Source: Cryphonectria parasitica EP155
Taxonomy: Eukaryota; Ascomycota; Sordariomycetes; Diaporthales; Cryphonectriaceae
Direction: 5' to 3'
Assembly (NCBI RefSeq): GCF_011745365.1
Contig: NW_024468915.1
Span: forward strand, 1,094,653 to 1,158,652
DNA: 64,000 nucleotides
This document shows, in pieces, positions 46,973 through 59,729 of this stretch. Made by a program: the position numbers and the translations under genes. The notes below the pieces were generated by a model that saw only the letters and a program-made list of their open reading frames with translations, made no database searches and was not told where the DNA came from. Each line of letters opens with the position of its first letter. Positions within the stretch are counted from its first letter, which is position 1.

Positions 46973-49047
46973 TGTGATCGTGTTCCAAATCTTTGTGTTA
47001 AATCCAGTCCACGGTTTGGGGAGCTGCAAGCTTGCCGACAACTTTTACGATGATGTAGTGTGGATGATCGTCAAAGCTTCTTAGGCCTCGGGAACACGAC
47101 CAGTGGGCCTCAATGTCCTTGATGATGGACATGATTGGAGATGACTCAGCAGTTGGTAGTGTCTGGACGGCATCTCACCCGAGGGTCGAGGGCCTGTCTA
47201 GGCGGCCCGTTCCCGCCGTTTGGGCCAAGCAGGAACTCCTCAGCCCAGCTTGCCCCCCCCCCCTTTACTATAGGCAGACCGGCCCTGGGATCTGTCAGCA
47301 ATAATTGCGAGCATGCTGCCTACAGGCGGTGCATGATGGCCGTGGCTGCCTACCTGCGCGTCTGCCACACTGTCTCTGGGGCTGTGCAAAAGATACGAAG
47401 CACGGCGTCGCTACCAAGCCTGGCTTCAAGGGACCTCTAGCGGGTAATGCTGCCAGATTGAGCAGAGCTGTTTTCATACCAGATTAGATTTTTGTCCATG
47501 CCATGTTAAATCGACATGACCATCCATTAGACTCATTAGCCATAATTCAAGCCTTCCAGCAAGCATTCTCATATATACGCACACTGCGATCATATTTTAT
47601 AGCATTCGAGCTCTCCCGCTACTAATTGGGATAGCACTGCTTGGACGACTGGTGGAAATCCTCGGAGGTCTCCGCCAGAGAGCCGGCCGTCTACGCCTAT
47701 ATCCAGCAATACTTATTCATCTGTCGCGGCCCAGTGCGACCGAACCATCACAAAGGAAACGCCTGGGGGTTCGAATGCTGATGGTTCAAGATACATTCAT
47801 GATGCCATTATTTTTGGCAGAATCATTTCAAGGCCCCTGACAGGTGCTGCTGCGCTGACTTTTGAGGTGAAACTTGTGTGGATTACGCCTCGCAAAAAGC
47901 CTCATCCACTTTCAAATCATCAAATCGACGGAGCCACAAGCCTGTCCGCGCCACTGCATGGGGAACTGTAACCCGCAGCTTTGTCCACATGCACACACCT
48001 TTTCCACGCGGGGCTACAGACTTTTGTCAATGCTGCCAAGAGTCTAATGCAGCCTAGCAATGCTCGTCCCCAGACAGCAGGGACGAACGAGGGGTTTTTC
48101 TTGTTCTTTCTTCTTTTTTCTCTGGTGACCGATTAGCAAGAGCACCCCATAGTTCCCATATTAGTGCATGGCTTATTGCGGACTGTTATGTACATAGTAT
48201 ATACATGATCAGCAAATCACCTGCAGCTGTGTCCACAGCAAGCCTCAGCTGCAGTCGGGCGGATTTTGCCTCCGGTTTGCCCTTTCCTCCACTTCGTTCT
48301 CGAACAGAGAAAGAGGGCCAATCTTTGGTTCCTCACCCTCACCCCAGGACTGCAACCCTCCAAACACCCCCAAGCCCCGTTCGTCAGATCGCCAAGAAGC
48401 ACTTCAGAATATCTGGACGTCACGACGCTTGTCATCGACTGGACAAAGAACTCGAAAATTTGTCTCGAAGGCTTAGTCTGATCCTCCTCCTCCTGCAGCT
48501 CAGCCCCCCCCCCCCGCCCCTGTTGGGTGTAGGCGTACCCATACCAATTGTTCACCAATGATTGGCAACTCGGTACACCAACGCCTCTGAATAAGCGCTG
48601 TCGCCGGTCTGTCATACTGACATAGGGGAACGCCTCGAGGGCCGCCCCCAAAAAAGATCCTGCCCTTGTCCTATCTCACCTCCCCGGTTCTCTTAGAATC
48701 TCAGACTGTTCAACTTGGATGCGGCTTATGATCCCACACTCAGACTTGAGTTGAACTCGACACTACCAGTCCCTTATTGCAAAGCGCACTGTCAGCCGAT
48801 CTTTTCCCCCCTTCTTTGTCCTTTGGATTCCCCAATGAGAAGTTCTACAGCCACTGTGACTGGCATCTTCAAGCAACCGACGCCGCCAACTACGTACATT
48901 TGGGTGCCGGGCTATTATGAGCAGGGTGCCTATCCATCCTGTCCCAGGGTGACTGACTGACACATCCACATGCCCTCCTGGGTAACATCATTCTTCCTTA
49001 CTTTCAAATAAGTACGCCTGCGCCCCAGAGGAGCCGGCTACTCTCAC
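46973..49047. other. Intergenic, 2.1 kb, divergent promoters
   Basis: Upstream DNA of the TMEM14 gene (-) and the C2H2 gene (+). Includes AT-rich DNA at 47480-47640 and a C-run at 48504. Short frames lack domains. A GGTTCGAAT motif at 47768 is not accompanied by a tRNA fold. Confidence 0.55.
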
Positions 49048-52000
49048 ATGAAGACAATGTCGTCTTCGACCTTTGGCATTCATCCCTCTCTGCTTGACAA
49101 GAACAGCAGTGGGGATAGGACGTGGGCGGCTGCAGACCACGGAGTCGCTGATCACCCCTACTCAGGCCCTCAGCCAACGACGACGACGACCTCGTTGGCG
49201 ACGACGTCTTTCACATCGTCCAACAACCTATCGCCCTACTCCCATGTTCATAGTAACTCAGCATCTCCCTCCCTCAACAACGCCAGCACGCCAGCAGACT
49301 CTTTGTCTGTTCTCAGCGAGCACTATTCCAGTGAACTCAGCGAGGACGCAGATCCGTTCTTGGGTGTCGACTTCAACGACGAGGACGGCAGCACACCCAC
49401 TTTCCTTGGAGGCTCGGTAGGGGACTCGAGCGGTCACAGCGAGCCCTCCTACCCACAGACCGTGTCGTCGGGGCCAGACCATAATGCGCCCGACCCTCTC
49501 AGCTACCCTCTAAGCACAGGTCCCACCACGCCGTCCTTTCAAACGACATCTCCGACCTTTGGGCATGAAACCTCGCTGGCCTTGGGCCAGATCTCGCCCA
49601 GGTCCTTCTCACAAGCGCCCTCGAACCCGTCGGGGCTCGCCTCATCCGACTACTCTCTCGACCTGTCTGCGCCTCACCTGGGTTCCGAATCCAAAACGAC
49701 GCTTTCTAGTGAAGACGGCATGGTGTTCACCACGGCCCCGAGTCCGAGCCCTCGGGTCCTCGTCTCCATGTGGGGACGGGACCAGTCTCAGGCCGACGAG
49801 CCCTTGCCTCCGGAAGACACGGAAAGCCCCTCGACTGTACGAGCCGGCATCGTGAGTACCGATGACAACTTCGTCTCGGCATCGTATCAGCGTTCAGATG
49901 CGGCTAGAGACGACTATGGGATATGGTCTGCTGGTCCCTCGACAGGGCCTCGTGGCTGGGGTCCAGAGATTCGCCCGTCCGCCGAGGGTCCTACCATGAA
50001 CGAGATGGACACGCGCCGCAAGATTGCAGAGCGCAACAAAGACGTGGGTAGGTGGATCACCACGGCCACCGATGGCGGACAGCCTTCTGAGGTGGCTAGC
50101 CCGCCAGCCTTCGATTCTTCGACAATCGACGACGATGGTATCGCCCCGGGAGAGATTCCATTGGGCAGTAAGACTGAGAACAAACCCCTGCCTGATCAGG
50201 TTTATTATATGGAGGGAGGAGGCGCTCTCACGGAAGATCTGAAGCTAATGGGACAGCACCGTCTCTGGTCGGATGCGCCCACGGTATATCGCATCACCAA
50301 GGATGGTGCGGATCGTCAACAACCTGAGAGCTCAGACGCTGCAATGAAGCGCTTCGACCAGATGTGCCAGGAGACGGGCTCGGTCCTGTCGAGAGCTGCC
50401 ACCTGGGGTACGCGCCGTCGAAGCCTGCCCAGCATCGCAGATATGGAGGGCATTACCAGCGGCAGCTTCTTGAAGAAGCTTTCTATCAGCCGAGACAGGA
50501 AGCCTAGTATACTGTTCAGGGAGCTCCGCGGATTGGTCAGGAAACCTAGCAACCCGCTACTCAAGCGCCATCGCACCGTTCCGGAGGAGGAGCTTGCAGC
50601 CGAGAAGGACGCTCAGGCCCGGCGCGAGGGTCGTGACACCCTCGCGCCGCCGCTGCCACGCGCCTCGAGTTGGACCAAGAAGCAGCAGCCGCCTTCTCTC
50701 AATACAGCCCTCATGTCTATGGCTACAGGCGCCGCCGCCATCGGTACGACGCATGCACGGAGCGGGTCGATCAGCAATATGACCTCGCCCAAGAGCCCCT
50801 TCAACTTGCAGGTGAGGGGTACTGTGCTGAAGCGGCCAAGGAGCAAATCCGATCTTCCCAATCGCGCCTTAGTGAAGGAAGAGTCCCACCCCAACCTGGT
50901 TGGGATGTGGAAGAAGAGCGGTGGCCCGCCTGTCGCACACTTGGCGAGAGGCACCGGCATTCCTGACCTGGACGATGACGATGAGGAGGAAGATGACCTG
51001 TACGATGAAGGTGACGTGAGGGCGGCGAACAGCAACATCATTGATGAGATCCCTCCCACCCTGGCCGGCTTCAGGCAACAGATCCTGAAGATGAATCCAA
51101 GACTGGCGGAACAGAACACGTTCCTCGTCGACCGGATCGCACATCAACAAGTCATACGCTACAAGACGCTACTGAACAGCAAGGTCAGACACCTTCAGCG
51201 GACTGCGGCTCACAACTGTCCCTCTGGACAGATGTGTCTTGAGCTTGGGGGCTCAGCAATTCCGTTCGACGTCAGGGGAGATTCCCGGGGCCTAGACCCC
51301 CTGAGCACAGCATACGACGTCGAGGACGCAGACGCCATCGCACCGGAAGGTGGAATCACGGCAGAGAGCTTCCCTGCAGATATCCCTATGCCACCCACCA
51401 ACTCACTACCGGCAGAATTTGAATGCCAGCTCTGCTACTCGACCAAGAAGTTTACCAAGCCATCTGACTGGACCAAACATGTGCACGAAGACGTGCAGCC
51501 CTTCACCTGTACCTGGGACCGGTGCCGGGAGCCCAAGATCTTCAAGCGCAAAGCTGACTGGGTGCGGCATGAGAATGAGGGCCACAGGGTGTGTATTTCT
51601 CTTTTCACCGGTCATACATACATCGTTCTTGCACACAAGACCCATACTGACAACAGTCTGTGTTAGCACCTTGAATGGTGGACGTGCGATGTCGAGGACT
51701 GCCGGCACATCTGCTACCGTAGAGACAACTTCCTGCAACACCTTGTCCGGGAGCACAAGTTCATAGAGCCCAAGGTGAAAACAAAAGCTGCCGTGAAGCG
51801 GGCAGGCGCCCACGATCCCACGTGGCAAAAGGTTGAGAAGTGCCACACAGAGACACGGAGCAGGCCGCAAGAGGAGCCATGCCGCTTCTGCGGGAAGACG
51901 CTGCAGACGTGGAAGAAGCTGACGGTCCACCTGGCAAAGCACATGGAGACCATGAGCCTACCAATCCTGCGGCTCGTGGCCAGAGCGGAGCTGCACGCCG

Positions 52001-52474
52001 ACACCATCATCAGTCCCGTATCCGATCCACCTCCCAGGACGTTCCCACCGGTCCAGTCAGAGCAGCAGCCCTTCAGCGTATCGCCGAATCCTGGCCACTC
52101 TCCCGCCATGACACAACAGTCCGGTGGCCTGGCCTACCCGAGCACACAACACCACTCGTACACCTATACCCCGTCAGCTGGCTTCCCGCCCTTTTACAGC
52201 ACCTCGATGCAAGAGCTGCAGCAGCCCAGCGGTCTGGGTCTTGGTCTCGGTCTCCACAGCCAAGGACTGCCGACTGCTTATCAGACACAGACGGGATACC
52301 AGCAGCCTCTTACTGTAACGACAGCCTCGTACATGCCCACCTCCCCATATATCACCACATGCATGGCCCAACAGATAGAACCCTTCCCGGCCTATATGAA
52401 CGCTCTGGGACTGCAGGATGCTTCTGGCACGCAGATGTACGACACCACGGCGCTGACCCCTTCCAGTGTCGGAG

Positions 52475-52516
<42 letters not shown>

Positions 52517-52650
52517 GGCAGCAACAACAACAGCAACAACAACAGCAACAACAACAACAACAAGCAGCGCAGTACAGCCATCATGGCTCCGCATCGCCGT
52601 ACTCACGGTCGCCTCACCAAGGCCAAGGTGCCTTCTTCCACCAGCACTGA
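49048..52650 (+). CDS. Large C2H2 zinc-finger protein with polyglutamine
   Basis: Exons 49048-51588 and 51667-52650 give 1174 aa; splicing joins ENEGHR to HLEWWTCD, keeping the finger block intact. The first 500 residues are Ser/Thr/Pro-rich and probably disordered. A finger array lies at about 792-880: ECQLC with H...H, TCTWDRC with RH...H, and TCDVEDCRHIC with H...H. An isolated finger (CRFCGKTLQTWKKLTVHLAKH) sits near 918-940. The C-terminus is Gln/Tyr/Ser/Pro-rich with a Gln tract (about 1118-1146), as in activation regions. It is likely a nuclear transcription regulator (inference). I do not recognise a named orthologue. The ATG could be preceded by further 5' exons. Confidence 0.85.
52479..52565 (+). 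repeat. CAG/CAA repeat encoding polyglutamine
   Basis: A run of about 28 Gln codons broken by one Arg (CGG). The first half is pure CAG and the second mostly CAA, so the DNA repeat is partly interrupted. Confidence 0.95.
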
Positions 52651-55600
52651 TGGTAATGCCTGTGAATCTGAACCTGATTTCCTTGGTCTCCTTTTACATA
52701 TATTCCTATGTTTAGATACCCAATGTCTATCTTGGCGCTGCTATTCTCACCGCTGGCGACGCTTGTCGCCAAGGACCCTTTTAAGAGAGGGGGGCGAATT
52801 TTTCTTTCCTTTTTCCAGTTTACTGTACAGCGTGAATGTTTTCGTTCTATTTTGGCAATTTTTGTGGGGTCTTCTTTTTTTCCTTTCTTTCCTTCTTGAA
52901 TACTGTTCCGGCGTACCAATCACCTGGCGTTTTGTCCTCCATGGGATTTAGATTTGGTCTTGGAAGGGACAAGACCTCGCATTGCGCGGCGTGTTCATGA
53001 TTGGTGTATTCGACGCGGGATACGTGAGCGAAGAGGTGGCAAAGATGACTTGGACAGCGATTTTAAGCGAGTATAGTGCCCAATAGACAAATGAATTCAC
53101 GACCACACACCCATTCTCTCTCAACAAGATTGTGCAGTGTGGTTTTCATGAGCCTTCCCCCCGGCCTTGTACCTGCATGCAGGATTACGTGATCATCATG
53201 CAAGTCAGCAAGGGGCAGGTAGAAAAAAAAGGGGACCTCTACTGCTTGCGGATTGGGATCGATACGAGGATGCAGGTCCCGAAAGCATGGGACAGTACTA
53301 CATAGTACATACATAATAGTATGTAAGGCTGTCTCTGACCCTCCCCCGGAGAGTTTTCGTATCGGGCTATATGTAGGATGATGCAGAAGACATTCCGGGT
53401 GTCCGCTTCTCCCCTCCCCCCTGTGGACGTGATGTACGTGTAATACAGTAAGCATCCCGAGAAGTAGGTGATTGATTGATGGATCCATGCCACAGCGCTG
53501 ATCATGGCCTGTGAGCGAGCGAGGTCCGACGCCTGACAGACGAGAAGCGGAAGGGAAGAAAGCATCGGTGGACAAGTGGCACACTGCTGCCCCGGGAAAC
53601 CTTCTCTCTTCTCTCTCCCTCCCTCCTACGTGGTCCTTCTCCACTGGCCCTTTCAATTTTTATATTTTTTCCTTTCCTTTTTTGCTTCCTCGTTACCCAT
53701 CTTTTCATCAGTGCAGATCCTTCGGCAGGATGGAGAACTCTTGACGAACTATCGGTTCTGTTTACTCCCCACTCGCGGGGCCAGTGCGAGGAGAGAGAGG
53801 AGAGAGACAAACAGAGCGAGAGATCTGCGCAACAGGTTTTTTTTCTCTCCTGGGTCGAGACTCGAGATGGTTACTTAAAATAACAAACGGTTGACTCGGC
53901 ATTATCGATCTTCGAGAGACCTGGGCGGTATCGTTCACTTCTTGCGTTATCTACGGGCATAAATTACTCTTTTGTATGGTACCTAGCATGGCACACACAT
54001 ACTATAATTACTCCTCTGTGGTACGTAGTATTTGCATGGACTGGGGGAAGAGGGGGGGGGGGCGAGGCAGGGAATGGATAGATTGAAGCGGATATTAAAT
54101 AGTGCCCTGGAATTATGCTCATGACTGAACTTAAATTTCGAGAGCTCCACGTCATATCCCAGCAGCAGCAACAACAAAACTCGAGGAACGTGCAAAAAAA
54201 GGAACAAGAAATATAAGCAGAGAAGAAGGTGGCTTTGTCGTCTCGAAAAGAGGCAGGCATGGCGCCCGTGGGGTCAGGCAATGAGGCTGTGGAGGGAAAG
54301 GGGGGGGGGGAGGAGAATGTGCCATGGTTGCTCCTCGGGATTCTTGATCAGGTTTTTGTCTGCCCCTCTCGTGTTGTACCAGTAGGCGGAACCACCCTTC
54401 GCATTAAGAGAAGCCACTGATCTTCATAAGCTCTCGTCGGTTTGGGAAATGCAGGCGTGAGCCGCGCCACAGGGGAGCGACTGGATCATCAACCTGTCAG
54501 TTCATGCGTCCGACATGCTTTCTTTCATGCTCGTCTGTGCTGATCCGATCAACCGGGAGATCTGCTTTTCACGAGAGTTTAAAAAAAAAAAGGAAGAAGA
54601 GGGAGGCGAAGAGAAAAGAGAGAAAGAAAGAGAAGAGAAGGAGCTGGGGGCGGGGGCTATGGTTCGTGTGGTGTTCTAGAGAAGGGACGTTGGTCAAGAT
54701 TCCCGGGAATAGAGACGCCTTCCTTACTGGCTTACCGGGCCCTTATCTTGAAAATTCAACGGAGGCACAAGAAGAGCCGTGGATGGCTCTTTCTTTTTGC
54801 GACTACTTTCCCTCCCAAGGTGGACCTGTGCCGGTGTCGCGTCGTGAGACGTTGTACTTAGTATACTCACCCATTGTACTGTGTAGTACTGACGTGGTGG
54901 AATGAGAACATCAACACGGCTCTAGACCTGCATGGCCCAACAACCAGCAATAAGATCTACACGCACACAATTTCTCTCTCCCCCTCTTCTTTTTCTTGTT
55001 TCTCGTTTCTTTTCTTCTTTTTCTTTCACCTTCCCCTTCTTCTCTTCCTACCTCTTTTCCCATCTGCCTTTATCACTTTCTATCTACTATAACATCTCTC
55101 AAATGACTGGCCAGGTTTGCCCCAGGACATATTGAAAGAAAACAAAAAAGCCCCCCCTCCTCCCCCCTTCTCACGGCGGTTTCAAAATTAGCGGTCCAGT
55201 GAACTTCCAATGGCGCCGGTACTAAATTCTCGGCTTGAGATGGGACGTCGTCCCTGCTAGCCAATGGCACAGCCTCAAGGGCCGTGGATCCGTTTTCTCA
55301 CGCATGGGGGCAATACTGCCCCTGAAAGCCGCGGTCTTCAGCGGGTGTGTTTCGTGTGGGGGCAGCTTAGGGTACCCCTGGTCAATGGAGTGTAATTGGG
55401 AAATCAGGGGTCTGGACCTTGTGGGGCACAATTCGTCTAGCCTCTCGTCCGTCTTACCTTCTCTCTTGCTCACTATCTCTCTCTGCTCTCGTGTTTTTGT
55501 TGCTTGTTCTCCACTTGGGTTTTCCGGGAAGAGGAGAGAAAGAAGAGGGGGGAAGAAGGGAAAGAGACCAAAGAGAGAGATAGAGAGAGACGCACAGAGA

Positions 55601-57382
55601 AAAAGCATTCGAGATACCGTCTCGTATCTCGGGGTGGCACAGCGCACAGCCACACAAGGGGCCTTGCGTCCAGCAATGCAGCCCTTTTCAGCATCTACCC
55701 CAGTGGTCTCTCGGACTCTCTGTTTTGTCTGTTTCGTCTGTCTCGCTGTTCTCAAGAAACGCTGCTGCTATCATACCACATCAGCCTAGTACTGTACTAT
55801 GGTGCATGGCCCCCCCCCCCCCCCCGGCTCACCCTCGACGCCCCTACCCCTACCCTACCCTTCTGGTGGGGAGAGAACGGGGCGCCGACGGGCAGACGAG
55901 TGGGTCGTTCATCTGGAAGCGCTGCCCAGTTCCAAGTGATGGTTTCCATGACGGGCTTGTCTGGTTGGTTGGGCACACCACGGCCGTCCCACTGCGATTG
56001 CGACTACGACTTGCGACATGCGTGGGCAGAACAGGGCAAGGCAATCAGGCACAAGCAAACAAAGGGCCCTTGCTGGCGCGATTGGCTGGCTGCTTGGCTG
56101 GCTGGGCGGCCCTGGCTGGCTGGCTGGCTGCTGCTGCTGCTGCTGATGCTGCCACTACTGCTACGCTGCCCACACCCCCCCCCCCAAGGTGGGCGCATAT
56201 TATCGTTGCTGCTACTACGGTACGCCAGGTACGAGGCGAGGCGATTCGTGCTCGAGCCACCGGGGGGCTCAAGGGGCACCCACGACCATGCAGGAGCTCT
56301 GCCCATCTCGCCAATGGGAGCTCAATTTCATGTCCCAAGGGGCCTCCGCCAGGACCGTTCGAACCTCAATCCTCTTGTCCCTTTTCCTCCTTTCTGCCTT
56401 TCTCCGACACTCTCTAACGACCGCTGATCCATTCATTCTGTCTTGTTCAAGTCCAAGTCACATCGTGGTTCTCCTTCCACTCGTTGTTGTCAAACCATCT
56501 GACATCAAGCCACCTGGGACACCACACCCCCTCTTCCCTCTTCCCTCTCTTTTGGAGTCTGCGTTTGGTCTGGAAAGACAGACTCTCCTCACAGCCACAT
56601 TCTAGTCTGTTGTTGAGAATTGTCGCCTCACCTCCTTACTCCGTACGCTCGTTTCACCTTGCCACTTGGGCTTCTTGTCTCTCTCCAAGTTTTCTCGCCT
56701 TGTCCCCTTCCTGACGTTAGCTCATGACTTCTCTGCTCGACCCGTCTTCCTCCTATAGCTCTCGACAAAGGTAGAAGACACGCCTGTGGTCTACCCCCTT
56801 CTTCCTCCCGACATCACCATCCATCGACATACAGCCCGGTCCTCGTCACCGCCAACATTCTTTGTCATACGGCAGGATACCTGCATCGTTTACCTTCTTC
56901 CCCAGGTTGACCCTCGGCCCTTCCATTGAAAGAAAAAGAAGAAAAAAAAAAAACCCCCCACAGGATATAACTTGATTTTGTATTGTTCACACACCGATCT
57001 GCTCTTCTTTCTTCCCGACTGGTATCGAGTGCTTCTTTCAACACGTATCCACCTTTTTAATCACGCTCCAAAAAATCGGACAGAACAGTCATACCGAACG
57101 CATTTTCTAGACTCGACAGCGCTATCTGGATCCTTGATACCCATAGAGGGAGGAAACCCGAATCGACTCGAGAGTAGGGCATTTAGGAGGATTTGAAAGA
57201 GTACGCGTACCCCTGGTCTACAAAGTGGAACCGTGGGATACAAAGAACGAGCGAAGCAGCAACAGCATCACTATCATCAGCAGTGTTGGCCGAGGAAGAG
57301 GCGACTCAGCCAGAAGTCGTCGACACCATTCCTCTTTGTTTTCTCTCTATTTTCTTTGGGGCGGACCCAACGAACCACACCA
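52651..57382. other. Gene-free stretch, 4.7 kb, upstream of the Flc/TRP-like gene
   Basis: Contains CT-rich blocks, a C run of 16 at 55810, G runs near 54051 and 54301, a GGCT/GCT repeat at about 56091-56150, and a GTACTGTAC site at 55789. A short possible upstream ORF (56724-56774, 16 codons plus stop) lies in what may be a long leader of the Flc/TRP-like gene. Open frames here are low-complexity with no domain. Confidence 0.5.
56091..56155. repeat. GGCT/GCT short tandem repeat
   Basis: Imperfect repeats of TGGC and then GCT over about 65 bp in intergenic DNA. Confidence 0.8.
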
Positions 57383-59729
57383 ATGGCGCGGACAACAATA
57401 TGGGCCGCGGCCGTGGCGGCCGTGGCGTTCACAAGGGGGGCTCTGGCAGCGGACGTCCTGTCAACCTCAGGTTTCACAAATTGCGAGACGGGCTCATCAA
57501 TCGAGGTGAACAAGGTCGACATCTCGTACGACAAGACCGCCATGACCGTCACCTTTGACCTGTCGGGAACGAGCACCGTGGAGCAAAACGTTACGGCACA
57601 GCTCAACGTGACCGCATATGGCTACAGTGTCTACTCAAGCTCCTTCAACCCATGCGAGGCGACCACATACGTCGAGCAGCTATGTCCTGGTGAGTGCTTG
57701 TCACGTCTGATTTGAGAAAGCATTTGGATTTTCGAGTACTGACAGCGTATGAAAAAGTCCCTGCCGGCACATTCTCAGCAAGCGGCACGCAAAGTATCTC
57801 TTCGCAATATGCTAGCCAGATTCCAGCTATAGCGTTCACTATTCCTGATATCGCGGCCTCGGCCACACTGGAGCTCAAGTCTCTGGATACTGGCGATGAT
57901 GTCGGCTGTATCAGCTCTCAGATCTCCAACGGCAAGACCACTGCCATCTCCGCCGTCTCCTATACCGCTGCCGCCGTTGCGGGTGTGGCGCTGGTCATGA
58001 GCGGCTTCACGGCAGCTAGTTCGGCACTGGCCGGTGGAGGTGCGTCGACCGGCGCAGGCCCCAGTCCCAGCTTCATCGAGGTCATGACCTGGTTCCAGGG
58101 CATGGCCATGAACGGCATGTCCTCCGTCGGCCTGCCCTCGGTCTACCGCCAGTTTTCCAAGAACTTCGCTTTCTCTGTCGGCCTCATCAACTTCGAGAAG
58201 ATGCAGCTCGCCATCGACGACTTTCGCCAGGCCACCGGCGGGAACACCACCGACGATAGTGTGCAGTACTTGCAGAACGCGACCCTCGTCTTCTCGGATG
58301 GTTCCATGGAGACCCTCGGCAGCGACTCCAAGGTCAAGCGCGCCATGGCCGAGTTCTACAACTTTGTTGCCAGGGAAATCACAACCAGCGTCGACACCAA
58401 CGACACCACCACCACCAACACCACCACCAGCTCGAACAGCACCAGCTCCGTTACGGAGACCGTAAACGGCATCAAGGCCTACGTCGAGGACCTGAGCATC
58501 CCTAACGCCAACACCTTCATGACGGTGCTCCTCATTGTGGCATGTGTGATGGCAGCCATCATCCTCGTCATCCTGCTGATCAAGGTCGTCCTCGAGGCCT
58601 GGGCCCTCTTCGGAAAGCTGCCCAAGGGCCTGACCGGTTTCCGCGAGCACTACTGGGTGACCATGGGCCGCCTCCTCACCCAGCTCATCATGCTGCTCTA
58701 CAGCACCTGGGTGCTCTACTGCATGTACCAGTTCATCCAGGGCGACTCGTGGGCTGCCAAGCTCCTGGCCGGTCTGACCCTGGCCCTTTTCACGGGCGTG
58801 CTCGCCTTCTTCGCCTACAAGGTCACCAGCACGGCCAAGAAGCTCCAGCAGGCCGACGGCGACGCCAGCGGCCTGTACGAGAAAAAGGACCTGTGGATCA
58901 AGTACAAGGTCTTCTACGACAGCTACAAGAAGTCCTACTGGTGGCTCTTCATCCCCGTCATCTGCTACATGTTCGCCAAGGGCGTCGTCATGGCCGCCGG
59001 CGACAACCACCCCATGGGCCAGAGCATTGCTCAGTTCATCGTCGAGGCCTTCATGCTTATCGTCCTTGTCTGGAACAGGCCCTTTGAGCGCAAGTCTGGC
59101 AACGTCCTCAACATCAGCATCCAGGTCGTCCGCATCCTGTCCGTCATCTGCATCTTTGTCTTTGTCGACGAGCTCGGCATCCAGGAGACCACCAAGAGCG
59201 TCGTGGGCATCGTCCTCCTCGTCATCCAGGCCGTTCTGACCGGTATCCTCGCCATCATGATCATCTGGAACGCCTTCATCTCCATCTTCAAAGAGAACCC
59301 TCACCGCAAGCGCAGAAAGGAGATGGGTAAGTTTGAACTCCCACTAACATGATGGAATCCCCGACCCCTTCCGGGGAGGCCATCAAATCGTGACCAAGTT
59401 GCTGACGAGATGATTTTTTTTTTTTTCCTACAGAGAAAATGCGTGACCTGGACAATCTCACACCCCTCGACGCCCGCAACTCCCTACTCCTCGATCGCAA
59501 GACCTCGCACCAGGACTCCGATACCTTCTCCTTGGCCAAGACGAACCTCGACGTCAAGGAGACCAGCTACCAACCCCTCGTGCACCACGCTGCGCCACCG
59601 GCCTTGGGCGGCGACGACAACCTCGGCCGCTCATCGCCTGGTCCGTACGATAGCAGCTACGGCAACTACTCCTCTGTGCGCGGTGGCTACGACAACCGGT
59701 TAGGCGGAGCCCGAAACAACTATTACTAG
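57383..59729 (+). CDS. Flc/TRP-like multi-pass membrane protein
   Basis: Exons 57383-57689, 57758-59326 and 59434-59729 give 723 aa. A signal peptide (MARTTIWAAAVAAVAF, cut near residue 22) is followed by an ML-like lumenal domain with paired Cys (NCETGS, NPCEATTYVEQLCP, DDVGCISSQ) and several NxT/S sites. A membrane domain with about nine helices follows (LLIVACVMAAIILVILLIKV ... WWLFIPVICYMFAKGV ... NVLNISIQVVRILSVICIF). The cytosolic tail is hydrophilic and Tyr/Gly-rich. This is the fungal TRP/Flc family: yeast Flc1-3 act in ER FAD/haem uptake, calcium release and wall integrity. A long non-coding upstream region precedes it. Convergent with PRP5. Confidence 0.92.

Noticed and set aside
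47690..47790. Possible tRNA because of GGTTCGAAT at 47768
   Set aside because: No matching A box, acceptor stem or anticodon arm could be found around it.
52174..52584. Leu-rich and Ala/Val-rich open frames over the glutamine repeat
   Set aside because: They are simply other reading frames of the CAG/CAA repeat.
57775..59304. A 509-codon open frame on the minus strand inside the Flc/TRP-like gene
   Set aside because: It is the mirror of a GC-biased coding exon. The product is Asp/Gly/His-rich with no domain, while the plus strand has clear TRP/Flc homology.
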